Below are positions 47,901 to 60,515 of a stretch of DNA of 64,000 bases, in pieces. The position numbers and the translations under genes are program-made. The stretch lies in the NCBI GenBank assembly GCA_963682055.1, contig OY821740.1, positions 36,848,795 to 36,912,794 of the forward strand, read 5' to 3'. Numbering within the stretch: the stretch's first letter is position 1; each line of letters begins with the position of its first letter. The notes under the pieces were generated by a model. It made no database searches, was not told where the DNA came from, and saw nothing but the letters and a program-made list of their open reading frames with translations. Source of the stretch: Primula veris. Lineage: Eukaryota; Streptophyta; Magnoliopsida; Ericales; Primulaceae.

Positions 47901-49228
47901 ATGGGGTAACTCTGAACTACTTATAGAGTAGGACGTAGATTTATCACGACATTTGGCAACCAAGGGTCCTTAAAAACCTAACTAGAGAAAGTTTATATAG
48001 ATTGGGATCTGCCTTCATACTTAACAAATCATAGAGCAGGTATCATATACGAATTTAAAGTAGCACAAACCCATTTTCAGTTTCACCAAAGATCTTGTGC
48101 CAAATTATTAATTCTAGGGAAATTATTAATTCTTCTTAACCAAACAGTAAGGTTCTATTTCTAGGGAAATTATTAATTCTTCTTAACCAAACACATTATG
48201 TGTCAAATGAATCATCAATCAAATTTAAAACTAAAGACAAGCTGATTTTTAAGAAAACTTTATGAAGAAAGACGCACCAAAGCTATGAAGAAAATACCCA
48301 AAAGGCACATTCTTTGTAAGAACTAGTCGTACTTCTGTTAATATCATCATTCAGCAAGTTGTGACACCGTTTTAAGATAAATAAGGCACCTCATAACACT
48401 AAAGCGATAAACTTAAAAAGCACATTTCTGTAAATATCACCAGTTAAGTAATTCAATTCATAACAGCATTACTGAGTAATATGCAATTACAAATAAATAC
48501 TTACCAAAAAAATCCAGATCAAATTCGAAATTATGCATACAAGTATGGAATAAAGCACTAAAGCAGTGATATGCAAACACGCACACGCATTCTTAAAGGT
48601 ATTCATATTTCTGTTAGAATCACCTACAACAGTCATCCCGAACACTAATTTTTAAAAAGAAAATGATTACACAACGATCCATAACACCATAATCATGAAC
48701 CAACCTAATGTCAAGTAAATACTTAAACAAAAAAAATCCAAATCTGAACCCAAATGAGTTATTCAAGAAAGAAAACGTCCAACCATTAAATTATGCCCAC
48801 AAATCACATTATTTCCTTTTTGTAATTCTAAAAATCTGCAATAGAATTGGTTGACCACTTTAACAACAAAAATTGACATTACTTTTCATGAAAAGCTAAC
48901 TTTTTTTAAACCCAAAGAAACAAGCTTTCTTCACAAACTAAGAAAAAAAATATTAAATTAATTACTTAAAAAACCGCAGTATTATAAACCCTAAACCATT
49001 CACATTTACTTAAATAAACAAACAAAAAATCAGCCTTTCATGACAGTACTTATCCAAAACAAACAAAGAAATACAACATTTAAACTAAAGCACCGTAATT
49101 TTAGAACTAAATCAAGTAAAATCTATTCTAATTTTTTAAACAAAAATATATAAAAGTATAAAATAAATTATAAGACGAAATACCTGAAAAGGATGAGCTG
49201 GCAATTCCCACCCATTTCGCCTTGCCAT
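41991..49228 (-). CDS. Protein S-acyltransferase, DHHC type (PAT18-like)
   Basis: Integral-membrane palmitoyltransferase that attaches acyl groups to cysteines of target proteins. Ten exons in coding order: 49228-49184, 47797-47684, 47607-47487, 46704-46520, 45960-45892, 45693-45622, 45528-45400, 44899-44819, 44176-43970, 42713-41991. They give 581 aa with consistent phases. Two membrane segments lie near residues 16-65 ([34 protein letters not shown]). The DPADPGI motif follows. The cysteine-rich domain (FCTLCHSE, then [20 protein letters not shown]) has the DHHC catalytic motif at 174-177. A third segment, a fourth ([17 protein letters not shown]) and the TTxE motif (TTYEY, about 275-279) follow. 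The long Ser/Pro/Asn-rich cytosolic tail includes [12 protein letters not shown], typical of the plant PAT18-22 group. It is most like Arabidopsis At4g01730 as remembered. Introns hold several MITEs. Confidence 0.94.
42735..43122. mobile_element. Mutator-like MITE in the last intron of the PAT gene
   Basis: 388 bp with an exact 9-bp target-site duplication ATTTTAGAT (42726-42734 and 43123-43131). The left end CAGTGGTGCTAATTAGCCAG pairs with CAATAAAGCTAATGAGCCAG read inward from the right, and the arms extend about 65-70 bp. The 9-bp duplication and long arms fit the Mutator superfamily. No ORF inside. Confidence 0.85.
44323..44525. repeat. Small inverted-repeat element in PAT intron
   Basis: Left end CTTGTCGGGTTGCTAATTTA; right end AGCTAGTAGCTACAGCCAGA. 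It is a member of the TTTGGTTGCAGCTTTTAAG family, with internal GGCTTAAAAGG and GGCTTAAAGC. Confidence 0.5.
44620..44708. repeat. Short diverged copy of the small inverted-repeat family
   Basis: Left CATGCTAGGGCTCATCCAGC; right TTTAAGCTGATCAAACAAAA. Confidence 0.35.
46187..46386. repeat. Small inverted-repeat element in PAT intron
   Basis: Left CATGTTTGGTTGCAGCTTTC; right TTCAAGCTGCCACCACATAC. Same family as 58977. Confidence 0.55.
48110..48194. repeat. Short direct duplication
   Basis: TCTAGGGAAATTATTAATTC followed by TTCTTAACCAAACA occurs twice, 49 bp apart, in the first intron of the PAT gene. Confidence 0.85.
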
Positions 49229-52200
49229 TTATCAGAGTGAGGAATATTATTTACACTAAAAAAAAAATTGATCAAAATAAATAAATAAAAAACCTTTAAA
49301 GTGGGTTTTTAGTTAAAAGGTTTTTACGTGGCTCGATTGGTGGAAAAATGAGCCCAGTGAGAGAATAAATGGAGAAGAAGAAAGAAAATGGGGGTGAATA
49401 TATATATATTGTGTTTTTATTCAATTATATTTATGTAAATAAAATAAAATAAAATTGAGAACTGGTTTATAATAGTGGTCCTACTGTTTTGTATATAGTT
49501 CACTTCAGTGTCCTTACTTTATATTAAAACTTCAATAGTTTCTTTGAATAGGAAAAGTGAAATATTTGATCTCAAAGTCTCACATCAAGTTACTCTTATT
49601 CCTATAATATTGCTCTCTTTTTATACCATGATGAACGATAATAAATTTTGCCATGCTAAGTTTTCATAGTGTCTATCGAGCATCGAAATAGTTGTCATTC
49701 TTAGCAATAGATAAGAACTGTAGGAAAATAAAATAAATCGGAGAGCTCAAACTTTTAACAGAATATGATGGGCTTGCTATCATGTGTTTTACGAGTGTTT
49801 AATTTATATTTTGTTTATAGTAAAAGGTAATAATTCAAAAAAAATATAGAATTTGACAAAAAAAATTAGAATTGTTACAAACGGTGGGCGATTGGCTCTT
49901 CTTTATTCTTTAATAGTGTTTTCTCGAATATGGTAATTCATAATCATAGTAACAGTCAATAATTAACTACCATAAAAAACTTTGAATATAGCACATTAAT
50001 TCCAAAGTTAACAAAAAGTTTTAAGCTTGCTTTTGATCCGTATTAAATTTGATGTGTATAGAAATTCGTATTACTGAATTTCAAAAATAAAAAATCATAT
50101 TACATTCAAATTAATTACCAGATATTAAACTTAAATATATATAAATAAATAAACCCACACATTTTATCATAGTTTAAAGTATTCATTAACTTGAACACAT
50201 AGCATATAGCATCACATTAATGTAAAAAAGAAAACGATTAATTACACATGGGAATATGGTATGATTATTGGGTAACACGTCATAATAGGTACCGAAAATG
50301 TTGCATTATGAAATGATCAAATAGAATATTCAGTGGACTATGAGTATGAAATATGTAAGTAATTCATATTCTGTCATTAATGCTACGAGATTCTCTCTCT
50401 CCTCTGAAAGTATACTGATGGACTGATCATAAAGCCGGCAGTGACACTTTATTGTATTTTATTTACAGTTGCTCCTATTTTATATTTGTTAATTACCAAA
50501 GATTCTCCCTATTTTTTATTTTTAATAAAAATGGTGTTTCAATATTTTCTTAATGGAGAGAAAGTGGAAGGGGTTGATAATACAAATCTAATTAGACTAT
50601 GGGAAGAAAATGATACACCAAGTAAATAGGAATTTCTATTTATTTGTATACTAGTTTCAATTAGTTTCCTTTTTTATTCATTTTCATCTCATTATAATGA
50701 GTACAAATCTTTTATCCCTTATTCTCTATCTTCTTCCGTACCACCTTGTTTATTTTTACTCAAATTTTAAATTTTCACAACTTATACCGCAACTTTATAA
50801 ACTTTTATATTATATTGTATTCAAATTTTAAAACATTTGAACATAATATTGTTTTAGACAATTTTTTTAATATTCAATGTTTAATTTACACTAATTTATA
50901 CATTTATTTCAAAATAAATTTTGTGTGGATTTTTTTTTAAAAATAATTATTGGAATGTATTGATGCATGTATTATAATAATTGTATAATTTTTTTTAAGT
51001 TTTTTAGAATTTTTTTTTGGATAAAATAACTAATGGGATACGAAATGGGATAGAGAAATAGAGTAGAAGATTTACACTCAATTATAATGTTTGTTTAAGC
51101 TAAGAGTCTTCGAGAAATAAAATACATTGAAAGGGCCCCACCCTATTTGTCATTTGAAGTTAAGTAGTAATTTACTAATTTTATGATAAGTTATGTTTGT
51201 ACTGTTTTATGCTTTTAAGAACTATGGGATTTTTATTATGGAAAGTTGGACAATGAAGAATTGGAGACCAGTTGTACTTAGCTTATGAACCAAATCTCTC
51301 ACATTTCAGAAACTTGGGAAATAATATTTAGATGCAAATGAAAAAAGTTCATGAAATGTAGGAACTACTGAGAGATACCAAATGAAATTCAGAAGTGATT
51401 TTGGACAAAGTTACATATTTATAAGTATTCAACTAGAGTAGAATGTTGCATTGTATATCAAAAAATAAAATAACAACTTCACTTTTTACAGCTAACTAAT
51501 CTAAATTTCATGGTAAATTTGAATCGTATTTTAAAAAAGTATCAATTTGTAGCTTGATATTAGCTCAAATGAGCTGCCCCTACCTATTATTATTATTCCA
51601 ATTGTTGCTTGCTTCCCATTTTGTTCAACGTGGACCTACAGTTATTTCAAATCTTGTTCTTTATCGTTGCATATGCTTTTCACAATAACCTTTTTATAGT
51701 GATGCACTAATTGTCCCACCCTGCAATTATGCACAACTATTTTTGCTTATATAATTATTCGAAGTCATAGACTAGCTTTTTAGACAGCATGTGCTCACAA
51801 AAAAACATCCTTTAAACAAATGGAATATGCATGATGCATCAATCACGGGAACTTCATTGCACAAAGTTTTTGTGCTCATACTTACCATAAAAGAGTGTGC
51901 CAAGAAAAAAGAAACTGAAGTTGCTTAGTTAAAGAATATTACTCCTGGTTTTAACTTTTAGGGCTGTATTTAAGGTTGCTTACCCGCCCACCCCCCCAAA
52001 AAACAAAAAAAGGCTATATTTGAGCTTTCTTCAATTTCAGTTATCTATGGTGTACTTAGGACTCAAAAGAATCAAAAGTCACATGCACTGAATATAATTT
52101 CATTTCCTCAAATTAGTACAACGTATACATAGAGAAAAAGACAACCAGAATCTTACCTACTAGTAGTTGGCCTGCCAAGATGTTAAATAAGGAAAAAGGA

Positions 52201-52319
52201 CAATTAGAAATCATCCACAATGGACAATTTGGAAATTTCGTTTTGTAAAATTTGAAAATTACGAAATAAAAGCATAGTATAATAAATTGTTGTTGGAAGG
52301 TGAAACACTGAAACCGAAC
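49229..52319. other. Gene-poor AT-rich region upstream of the PAT gene
   Basis: The first few hundred bases should hold the PAT promoter. No coding region was recognised further on. Confidence 0.5.
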
Positions 52320-52412
52320 CTGCTTGGGGCTAAATGTTTTTGGTGCATAATGCAAGAAATCAGGGTGCGATGACTTCCAAGAACCAAACAGTCCCTCAAG
52401 AGTGGTTATAAG
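52320..52412 (-). other. Orphan exon-like segment, 31 codons
   Basis: 93 bp between a good acceptor (TTTAATTGCAG) and donor (AAGCAG then GTTCGG). It reads LITTLEGLFGSWKSSHPDFL, then HYAPKTFSPKQ, with coding-like composition unlike its surroundings. A following acceptor at about 52174 would add ANY and a stop. I do not recognise the family. It may be a remnant or part of a gene with a small number of exons. Confidence 0.4.
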
Positions 52413-52468
52413 CTGCAATTAAATATCAAGATATATTTGGAATTTACTATGTTAGAGACACATATCAT

Positions 52469-52633
52469 CAGTGACGGAGTCACGATCAGTATATGAGAGG
52501 GGCATAATTTTAAAATTTCATTATGGGAGGCTAAATAACTATTTTTTGTTGTTTTTTTTTTTCAATGTAAAAAAATATTTTTAGAAAACATGGCGGGTTG
52601 TAGGCTCTGCCAGGCCCCCTAGCTCCGCCCCTG
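52469..52633. mobile_element. Short hAT-type MITE
   Basis: 165 bp. The left end CAGTGACGGAGTCACG pairs with CAGGGGCGGAGCTAGG read inward from the right. Flanks CATATCAT (52461-52468) and CATATATT (52634-52641) match at 6 of 8 bases, a decayed 8-bp duplication. The ends resemble those of the element at 11173. Confidence 0.65.
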
Positions 52634-54078
52634 CATATATTATTTTGAAACTGCAAAGCAGCTTACCAGCTAGTGTGCACTTCGTTAATGGTCCAATTAA
52701 GCATATAACTAACCAACACATTCAGTCGAATGTGACTCCATTTATTGCTTGCGATGTTTCCAGTTTCCTATCATGACAAGGACCTACATGAGTGTGACAT
52801 ATACTATGATAAATCTACTTTATCACAATTTGAAATAACTTCCACATGATGAATGTATGTTTTGCTTGTGGATCATATATGAATGTGAAGAAAACAAATA
52901 ATTGGGTGCACTACATTTGCATGTTATTGGATAAGAATTTTATACCTATGGAAGATGGTATTAATTATGTGAAAAAGATGTTCCTACTCGTAAGTGGAAC
53001 TTTTAGTATAATAAATGAACACACTGCCCTTTCCCAGATCAAACTAAACTTAAGATCAAGGTTTCGACCTACTATAAAGCTATAAAAACTCAAGTTAAAA
53101 GATCCTAAATTTCTTCTTTTACTAAAAAAAAAAAAACTGTTAAAAATTTGCAAACAAATAAGACACTATATGCTCCAAGTAAGAGTAGCAAGCAGATTTG
53201 AGAGTTGACAAGTAAACCAAGTTTCTAATCATCTAGGATTTGTTATTGGGCAAGTGTAGTTCTAAATCCCGCCCTTTCCAGTTATAGCGAAATGAATTTC
53301 TTATACGATTAAATTTTATCAAATAATTTTCGTGAGTCCTCAACTAATTGTATCTAGAAGTAGAATTTTAAACAATTTACAGGTTGGTGTGAGTACATTC
53401 CGTCTGTGAGTAGTTTGATTTTGCTAGGCTTAGTTAGCTTTATATAGTTAATTTTTATTTTATTTTTGTATCAAGCAAGGCTTGATTAATTCTACTGTTG
53501 TAAATTTGAGTGACGGAGACCATTTTTTAAAAACAAAACTATGATGATAAAAAAAAACATAGCTAATCAAGAAAGAAGTATGAGAAATGAAGAGAAATGT
53601 AGAGAAATTGAGTTTGATTTCAATGGAGGATGAGAAAGAGGCTAGCTAGTTCTTTATTCTTTTACTGCATAATGAATATTTAATGAAGAGAAATATCCTC
53701 CCTGTTTACGCTATGGTCCATGAGTAAAAAAATTATCTAATAAATTAACAAGTCTCGAAATAAAATAGCCTCTGCAACAATAATAAAAAGAGTGTTAATA
53801 ATAAATTAACGCCTCTATGTTCGTACTCAAGATGAATCGGTCTTCATCAGTCATCACTAGTGGGGTAAGTTCCCAATGTTGGTTCTCTAAAAATGCTTAC
53901 CCCCCAAAGGAGTAGAATTTTAATTCCGACTCAAGCAAGAACAAATATAGAAGCTAGGAAAAAGTTATACAGATTAATCACTTAGGTTGGGCTTATGAAG
54001 TTTGAACTGTTGAAGCTCTGGTCTTGTGTAAGTGTGAAGTTTTGTAGAGTTAAGGTCTGGTTGTTGAAGTTAATGGTA
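52634..54078. other. Intergenic, nothing recognised
   Basis: AT-rich; no gene or clear repeat was seen on either strand. Confidence 0.4.
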
Positions 54079-54288
54079 TTAAGACAGATTCTTCGCGACC
54101 TTGGTGCTGCAGAAGGTTTTTGTTTTAGTTGAAGTGGCATGTTGTTTTGAAGTTTTCGAGGATATGTTTCTAGAAAGTGTTTTGAATTTTGATATAGGCG
54201 GAATTCTTATCGGAATTCTAGACTCGGCTAGAATGCTTTTGTTTCTGAGTTTCTCAAATCCCTTTAGGGTTTGTTTACTCTTAGGCTC
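54079..54288 (-). other. Lys/Ser-rich ORF of uncertain status
   Basis: Reads MALEPKSKQTLKGFEKLRNK at the start, then a basic, Ser/Thr/Lys-rich stretch to a TAA. No domain was recognised. It could be the first coding exon of the gene that owns the segment at 52320 (a possible donor AAG/GTCGCG is at about 54095), or it could be chance. Confidence 0.25.
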
Positions 54289-55742
54289 TAATGCCATCTT
54301 GTTCTCGCATTATGATTTATTTGAAGGTCCACGACTTCGGTACTTTTATCCAATATACATGCTTATTTATCCAAAAGAAAGATATTGGGCCATGTCCGCA
54401 CGTCCATTTAAAACTTTACTATGATCGTGTAAGTAAATAATATTTTGGTATTCGGACCACTACTAGGGTTAGAAACCCTGATCTTGAAACAGATATGCAA
54501 AATAAGTATTAGACCACCCATTTAAAATTAAAAGTGCCAAGATTTGATCGATAATGAGGCATTTCAATCAGTAAACCGAATGTATACATACCTTATCTTT
54601 CCGTAGTTTTTGTCCTTTATTTCACGTTCAGAGATTTTAAGAACTCGTTTCAATTTATAAATTTGTGCAAGTTCAGGAAGAATGTATAAGTACCGGGCCG
54701 AGTAGTCAAGGAGAATAAGAAAACTGTTGTCTTTTGTATTTCTGGTTCCAGTGAAGCAATGTTTCAGTGAAAATGTTGTATTCTGTATTTTTGCTAATAG
54801 TGCAACAATGGTTCACTGAAAATGAACCTGATCCAAATTTTATTGAACTTCTGAGTTATTCAGAGTCTATTATAGTAGTCGGCTTATATTTCATTTATGT
54901 GCACATTCACATTTGTTAACTTCAGTTCACATTCATGGACTAAGAACAAAACCTGATCCAAATTTCAGCACACTTTTTTTCATCCATATCTCAGCCCATT
55001 GGAGCAACATTCTACCACATTCACTAATCATTTGCGATCCACCAGTAATTTCAAAAATAATTCTTATCGATCCTTATAATTTCTATTACAACATCATTAG
55101 ACTGAAAACTTCTAAAACTACAAAAGGAAACATTACAAATCATATAAACTGTATCAACTTGTGATTGAAATTTCCTTTTACGATCACCACGTAATTTTAT
55201 TACTTTAACTAATTAAATTCCGGAAATAATCACCTGCACATATTTTCTAATATTCCGATAAAGATCCATATCATTTCCAAAATTTTATGTATTTATGTTT
55301 CGGAAGACATACTTAAACTTTAGGGATCGGATTATAAATACTTTTTTTTTTTTGTTAACCCAGCCCATAAGCATGTCATATATTTGGTTTATGTTTTTTC
55401 CATCACACTAGTTTAGGAGTTTTTATGCATAGAATATAATCATATATCATAAAAATGACTAAGCATGTCACATGTTACAAAATTCAAGAATGACTAAGCA
55501 GACAGAGATCAATCACATATATATTGGTACAGAATAATGTTTATTTTGTGAGAGTTAAATTCTGTCATAAAATGATATTTCTGTCACAAATTCACTTTTC
55601 TGTTCAAACCCGTCACAAAACCCGTAGCTAATGGCCCGTTACAAAAAAAACCATCACAATTTTCATAGGTATTTGTACATTTTTTTAAAGCCATCGTATA
55701 TAAATATTGTAGAATAAATATAATAAATCATAAATGTAATTA

Positions 55743-55975
55743 CTTCATCTGTTCCTATTTAATTATCTATTACGAAACTACGCGTAAATTTGACCGGCCA
55801 AGAACTTGTATCAAAATTGTCTGAATGAAAATTTTCAAAAATTGATTATATAGTTCAAATGTTAAATTTTATGATTAAATTTTTTTAAAAAAATTATTTT
55901 GATAATTTTGATAAAAGTTATAAATCGATCAAAATTATACCTAGTTTTGTTTGAATTGAACAATTAAAATGAAAT
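55743..55975. mobile_element. Decayed Stowaway-like MITE
   Basis: Related to the element at 40705: TTTAATTATCTATTACGAAA, CTACGCGTAAATTTGACCGG on the left, and ATCAAAATTATACCTAGTTT on the right. The right end is poorly preserved. Confidence 0.55.
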
Positions 55976-56666
55976 TGGATTTATTTACGCTCCTTTCTCA
56001 TTCCCTCGTCCTCTCCGCCTCTGCACCAAAAGACAAATATAGCACCGAGTAAAATCTTTGTTAAAATGCAAATAACCCCACCAACCATGAATAATTTCAA
56101 ATAAACCTCATAAGTTACAATAGTATACAATTAGACCCCATGAACTTTTTGTACTACAATTTTAGAATGGTACGGAGTGCAACTTTCTACTCAATGGTAC
56201 ATTTTTCAATATTTTTACTGCATTCTATTAGTTTCTTTATTGTTATGAAAAAAATAAATCAGTTTCTTTATAATTATTCTAAATTTCTAACTCAAAATCA
56301 CCTAAATGCAGTTTACTTCAAGTTTTGTATCAAAACACTTTTACAGAGTAATAAATTATTTTTTTTCGCACAAAACTAATGCAAAAAGAAAATACGTATG
56401 GAAGAAAATAATTTTTTGAAAAGAGCCAAGCATTATAAAATTATGCCATTTTAATAAATCTAGAGGTTATTCACAAAAGTTAAAAAGCTTTATGAAGGCC
56501 AATTGCAAAAACTTAAAATTATGTTTAGGATTAATATACAAATAATCTATAATTATTTGGGGGCAATTTGCATTTTACCAAATAATATATCATTAAACTA
56601 TAATAGAGGCCATTAATTTATTCCACCTTTATTATCATCGAAGCTCTATTAGATTGTTCTCTCTTA

Positions 56667-56730
56667 ACTCTCTCTCTCTATATATATATATCTATATCTA
56701 TATCTATATATACATATATTTCTATATCTA
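56667..56730 (+). promoter_or_regulatory. (CT)n(TA)n tract before the inner-envelope gene start
   Basis: A CTCTCT run followed by TATATA and TCTATA repeats ends seven bases before the ATG at 56737. It may serve as core promoter and leader. Confidence 0.4.
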
Positions 56731-56736
56731 TAAAAG

Positions 56737-59700
56737 ATGGCTTCTTTCTCCAATTCATTGACACTAAAGGCCCCTGGTATCATGTCTTCTATTTTTAGTT
56801 TCTTTTTATTTTGTTCATTTCTCCTCTTTTTTTTTTCTTTTTTTAAAAATTTATAATAATTTAAACTATGGCCTTCTTGTTAAGAGATACAACCCTAATA
56901 GCCCAGATCAATTTACAGGAAAATGACAAAATTATTAGTATATAAAATAGGAAATTGGTTTATTACAAATGACAAATCTATTTACTGTAAGTTTTTGCAT
57001 TATACAGATTATTAAGTAAGAGAGTGGTGACTGAAAATAATAATTTTGTTTGTGACAATTTTAAAAACTGTCACCTTTCGTATTCATATAAACGTCATTA
57101 TGTGTAAATAATATTGTGCTTTAAATATGTAAAAATGTATTTGTATTAAACTTATTGAGAAGTAGCTATATACACATTTGGGACTTGTTTGGCTGCAGTA
57201 TTTAGCCAAGAAAGCAGCTTTTTTTTTACGACCGAGAAGAAATTCGCTTTTGTCCAGCTTTAAAGATTGTAGCTTTTAGGCCAGACATAAAATAGCAACT
57301 CAGATTTAAAGCTCTTCAGCCAAGTGAGCTGCAAAATGTAGGAAAAGTACAAAAAAATTCAAATTAAATGTTAGAAACTATAACATAAAAGTCCTTAGAA
57401 AGAAAACACAGCTACGAAATACGTACATGCTAGGTTGTACTTAATATTTGGAAGTATCAGTGCCACATCATTATGTAAATGCATAATTTTGACGGTTTTC
57501 ATAGTTTGGTTCTAAATTTCATCACCAAATTATTAAGGGGTTTTCCCTGCCGTAAAAAAAACTTGGATTTGAAGGAAAATATAGGTTTCCCGTTTGGCAG
57601 GTTCCTTTTTTTGCTATATTGGGAAATGCGATTATTGCCAAAATTCCCTTGGTAAAACCAGGTTTCATTCTTTACAAAATAAGAAGAGCCATAAGTAATG
57701 CAAAACAAAATTAGACTTTACCAGGAGGGTCATGGCTTATGGAAGGAGACAATATATTCTGGTTGTTTGTATATTGTAACCACAAAGTTGATCATAATAA
57801 ATTTTGGGAAATGATTACGTATCAGATCCCATTTATAACTTAAAGTTATACTCATGGACTGCCTGCTTTTTGTGTTGGATTCTTATTTCATTTTTCCACC
57901 TACTTCAGCTCATAACTAGGATAGCAATAAACTTATATTAGGCTAAAAGTTATGAGGATCACTTAGGCTATGTTTGATGGGATGTTAAGGAAATTATTAG
58001 GTCTATGACTTAACCTATCCTTGGAGATAATTCCCTTGAAACGTTAGATTATTACATATCCCACGATGTCCGTTTCTATCAAAAAGTAAAGATGATATAG
58101 GAAGAAACGCCACAAAGGTATGAACCTTTACACAAACAAGGTACTCAAGGACTTTCATAATCGCCTAAAAGAAAGGATGGCACCCTTTAGTCCTAAAATA
58201 AGTCCTACTTTTTGTATAATCACATGTGCTTTAGAATCTGACCTTTGAATCAAACATGAGCTTATTGTGATTTCCGACCTTGGCCATTTTAATCCACACT
58301 CCTCTTTTTGGATTAAGACAAAGAAAAACTTTTATGAAAGTTATTTCTGTGCTTGACAAGTCAAAGTAGCGGGTGATCCAATTAATAAATTTAATTATAT
58401 GTAAAGATTGAAAATTAGATTTTGACTTTGCTACGCGATGTTTTTATAATAGAATGTAGTTTCTTCTTATACAGTAGCCCATTGAGCTAGATATCGATAA
58501 ATACCGGTAGATGGTGTTTGCCATGGGGCTGATGCTTGGTGGATGCAGTTTTTAAAAAAATTTCTCTGTGTCTTATTTTCTCATAGAAGATTAGTAGCAC
58601 TATTCCGAAAAAGATAAACTCTAGGCACGTTTTGCTTACAACCAAATCTTTTCCTTTCTTCACTTTTTCCTCTCACCTTTTTTTTTTGGTAATCACTTTT
58701 TCCTATCACCTATTTTGAAATACAGTTAATCTATTATGATTGTGGATCTGGGTTAACATTTTTGTTTTGCAAAGGATCGTTGCGTTAATATTATGATTTC
58801 ATTTTTTATCTTTCTGTTAATGGTGAATATGCAAATTAGGATCTCATTTGAAGCCAGTGGACAAATTTCGTACAAATTTCGGTCCCAGTACCTTGTCCTT
58901 CAGTCCTTTTCAGTCACAGAAAACTCGAATTTCCACTTCTAAAAGGGCACTCACAGTTCATGCCTCGTACAGGTAAAGGCTAGTTTGGTTGCAGCTTTTA
59001 AGCTAATAAGTTGATCTTAGCACTTTGCTTCTGGCTTTTCCGGCCCTGAAACTGACAAGGTTAGGCTTTGAGCTGATCAACCTTAAGCAAAATAAAAAAT
59101 TAAAAAAAATCCGAGTTTAAAAGCTGTAACCAAACAAGAATACTATCTAAGCTTGCAGCAATCATTTACCCTCGTCTGGAGGTATAATTAAAATTTAATG
59201 GAGGTAGTTTCTTAATTTTCCTGGCATTTATTTATCTGATTATAGTGATGGTGGAAGGTCAGACAGTTCAAGCATTTTCATCAGCGGCTTTGTTTTGGGA
59301 GGAATAGTCGTTGGAACACTCGGTTGTGTATTTGCACCTCAGGTGGCATTAGTTTGATTTAAATGATATAGTATATTGTCTTGTTTAGAAGAGTTCTTTC
59401 AGATTGAGATGGTTACAATACAAAACTGACGTGTATTTTTCATTTTTTCAAACCAGATTAGCAGGGCAATATCAGGAGCTGATAAAAAGGAAATATTGAG
59501 GAAACTTCCAAATTTTATCTATGATGAAGAAAAAGCTCTGGAGGTAAGAAGATTTTGTTTACCATTATGTTTGTTTTTAGTGTTAAAGATGGGAAGTTGG
59601 AACTTTAAATGGTTGGTGTTAATGTGCTTTTCATGATATCTGATAATAGAGCGCTATCCATAGTTCCACACTGAACTTATTAAAAATATTTATGCAAAAA

Positions 59701-60515
59701 GTATCCTTCTGCGATAGATCAGCATCCAGACCAGCGAGGGTTTTCAAATATTTTTGCATATTGATATTTTTTAAAGAGATAACTCATGTTTCAAGTTTCG
59801 AATTTTTCCTTGCAATGTTGTGATGACCGATGTGATTTACTGTTCTTGACCACTTAGATGGGAAATAGTGTCGAGCCACTTAGGTTGTCAAATTTAGTGT
59901 CAGAGTATCGACATTTTTCACTTTGTTGGACCGAACAGCTATGCAAGTTCTTGTTACTCTTTTTTCTTGTACAGTAGAACATTTTGGAAATATGGTGGTT
60001 TGCTTTATTGTATTCTCATTTTTGGTTTGGTTGAAATGGACTTTTTAAAATTCCATTGTTGTCAATTCTTATTGCAACTTAATATTTTTTGAACATTTTT
60101 TTATTGAAGCAGGGGGAATGACACGCTATTTTTATTCCGGTACTTCATACGCTATTACGCCTTTTGAAAAGGCTGGCGTAATTCCAAAAAGTATCTCTTA
60201 ACCAACCCTGCCTAACACATTTTTGCCATGTTCATTTTCTAAAGTCTTAAGAAGTTCAAACTTTTTTCATTTTGTAAACGGACTTTGCTTGCCCCCTTGG
60301 TTTTTAATCACGATCAATCTTTTGCGTCAGGAAAACTTAGCTAAGTATTAATGATACTTAAGTATCGTCATATGTTGCAGAAAACACGTAAAATACTGGC
60401 GGATAAGATCGCCCAGCTGAACTCTGCTATAGATGATGTTTCTTCTCAACTTCGTTCTGAAGATTCCCCAAATGGAGTGGCTGTAGATACTGATGAAGTC
60501 GAAGCTGGGATTTGA
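56737..60515 (+). CDS. Chloroplast inner-envelope membrane protein (At1g42960-like)
   Basis: Small single-pass protein of the chloroplast inner envelope; molecular role unknown. Exons 56737-56776, 58840-58972, 59246-59342, 59457-59543, 60381-60515 give 163 aa with matching phases. Residues 1 to about 55 are Ser/Lys/Arg-rich without acids ([14 protein letters not shown], then [16 protein letters not shown]), a typical chloroplast transit peptide. One membrane helix follows ([20 protein letters not shown], about 66-86), with a glycine-rich face. The stroma-facing tail is charged ([20 protein letters not shown], then [20 protein letters not shown]) and likely forms a coiled coil to about residue 146. 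The first exon is tiny (40 bp) and separated by a 2-kb intron. The fourth intron shares a 0.5-0.7 kb direct repeat with the downstream flank. Confidence 0.92.
57183..57335. repeat. Small inverted-repeat element in intron 1 of the inner-envelope gene
   Basis: Left CTTGTTTGGCTGCAGTATTT; right AAAGCTCTTCAGCCAAGTGA; internal TTTTAGGCCAGA. Family of 58977. Confidence 0.5.
58977..59142. repeat. Small inverted-repeat element, best-preserved copy of the TTTGGTTGCAGCTTTTAAG family
   Basis: The left end CTAGTTTGGTTGCAGCTTTT and the right end AAAAGCTGTAACCAAACAAG are inverted repeats. The length is about 165 bp and the interior has GCTTTTCCGGCC. No transposase ORF. It lies in intron 2 of the inner-envelope gene. 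Confidence 0.7.
59633..60345. repeat. Direct repeat, copy 1 (intron 4 of the inner-envelope gene)
   Basis: Shares ordered blocks with 61128-61645: GCTATCCATA, AGTTCCACACTGAA-like, GTATCCTTCTGC, CCAGACCAGCGAGG, AACTCATGTTTCAAGTT, CATTGTTGTCAATTCTTAT and GTAAACGGACTTTGCTTG-like words. It flanks exon 5 on its left. Confidence 0.85.

Larger units (their letters stand above)
54425..56736. other. Intergenic region upstream of the inner-envelope gene
   Basis: Contains TCACAAA-rich sequence at 55560-55670 and a decayed Stowaway-like element (55743-55975). It ends in a (CT)n(TA)n tract (56667-56730) next to the start codon of the following gene. Confidence 0.5.

Noticed and set aside
54101..54424. 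Plus-strand ORF of 107 codons as a membrane protein
   Set aside because: It is antisense to a lysine-rich minus-strand ORF, so its hydrophobicity is a codon-complement effect; no family was recognised.
55555..57110. A CACTA-type element suggested by GTCACAAA words at both ends
   Set aside because: No CACTA/CACTG terminus or target duplication could be located, and the inner-envelope gene start lies within the interval.
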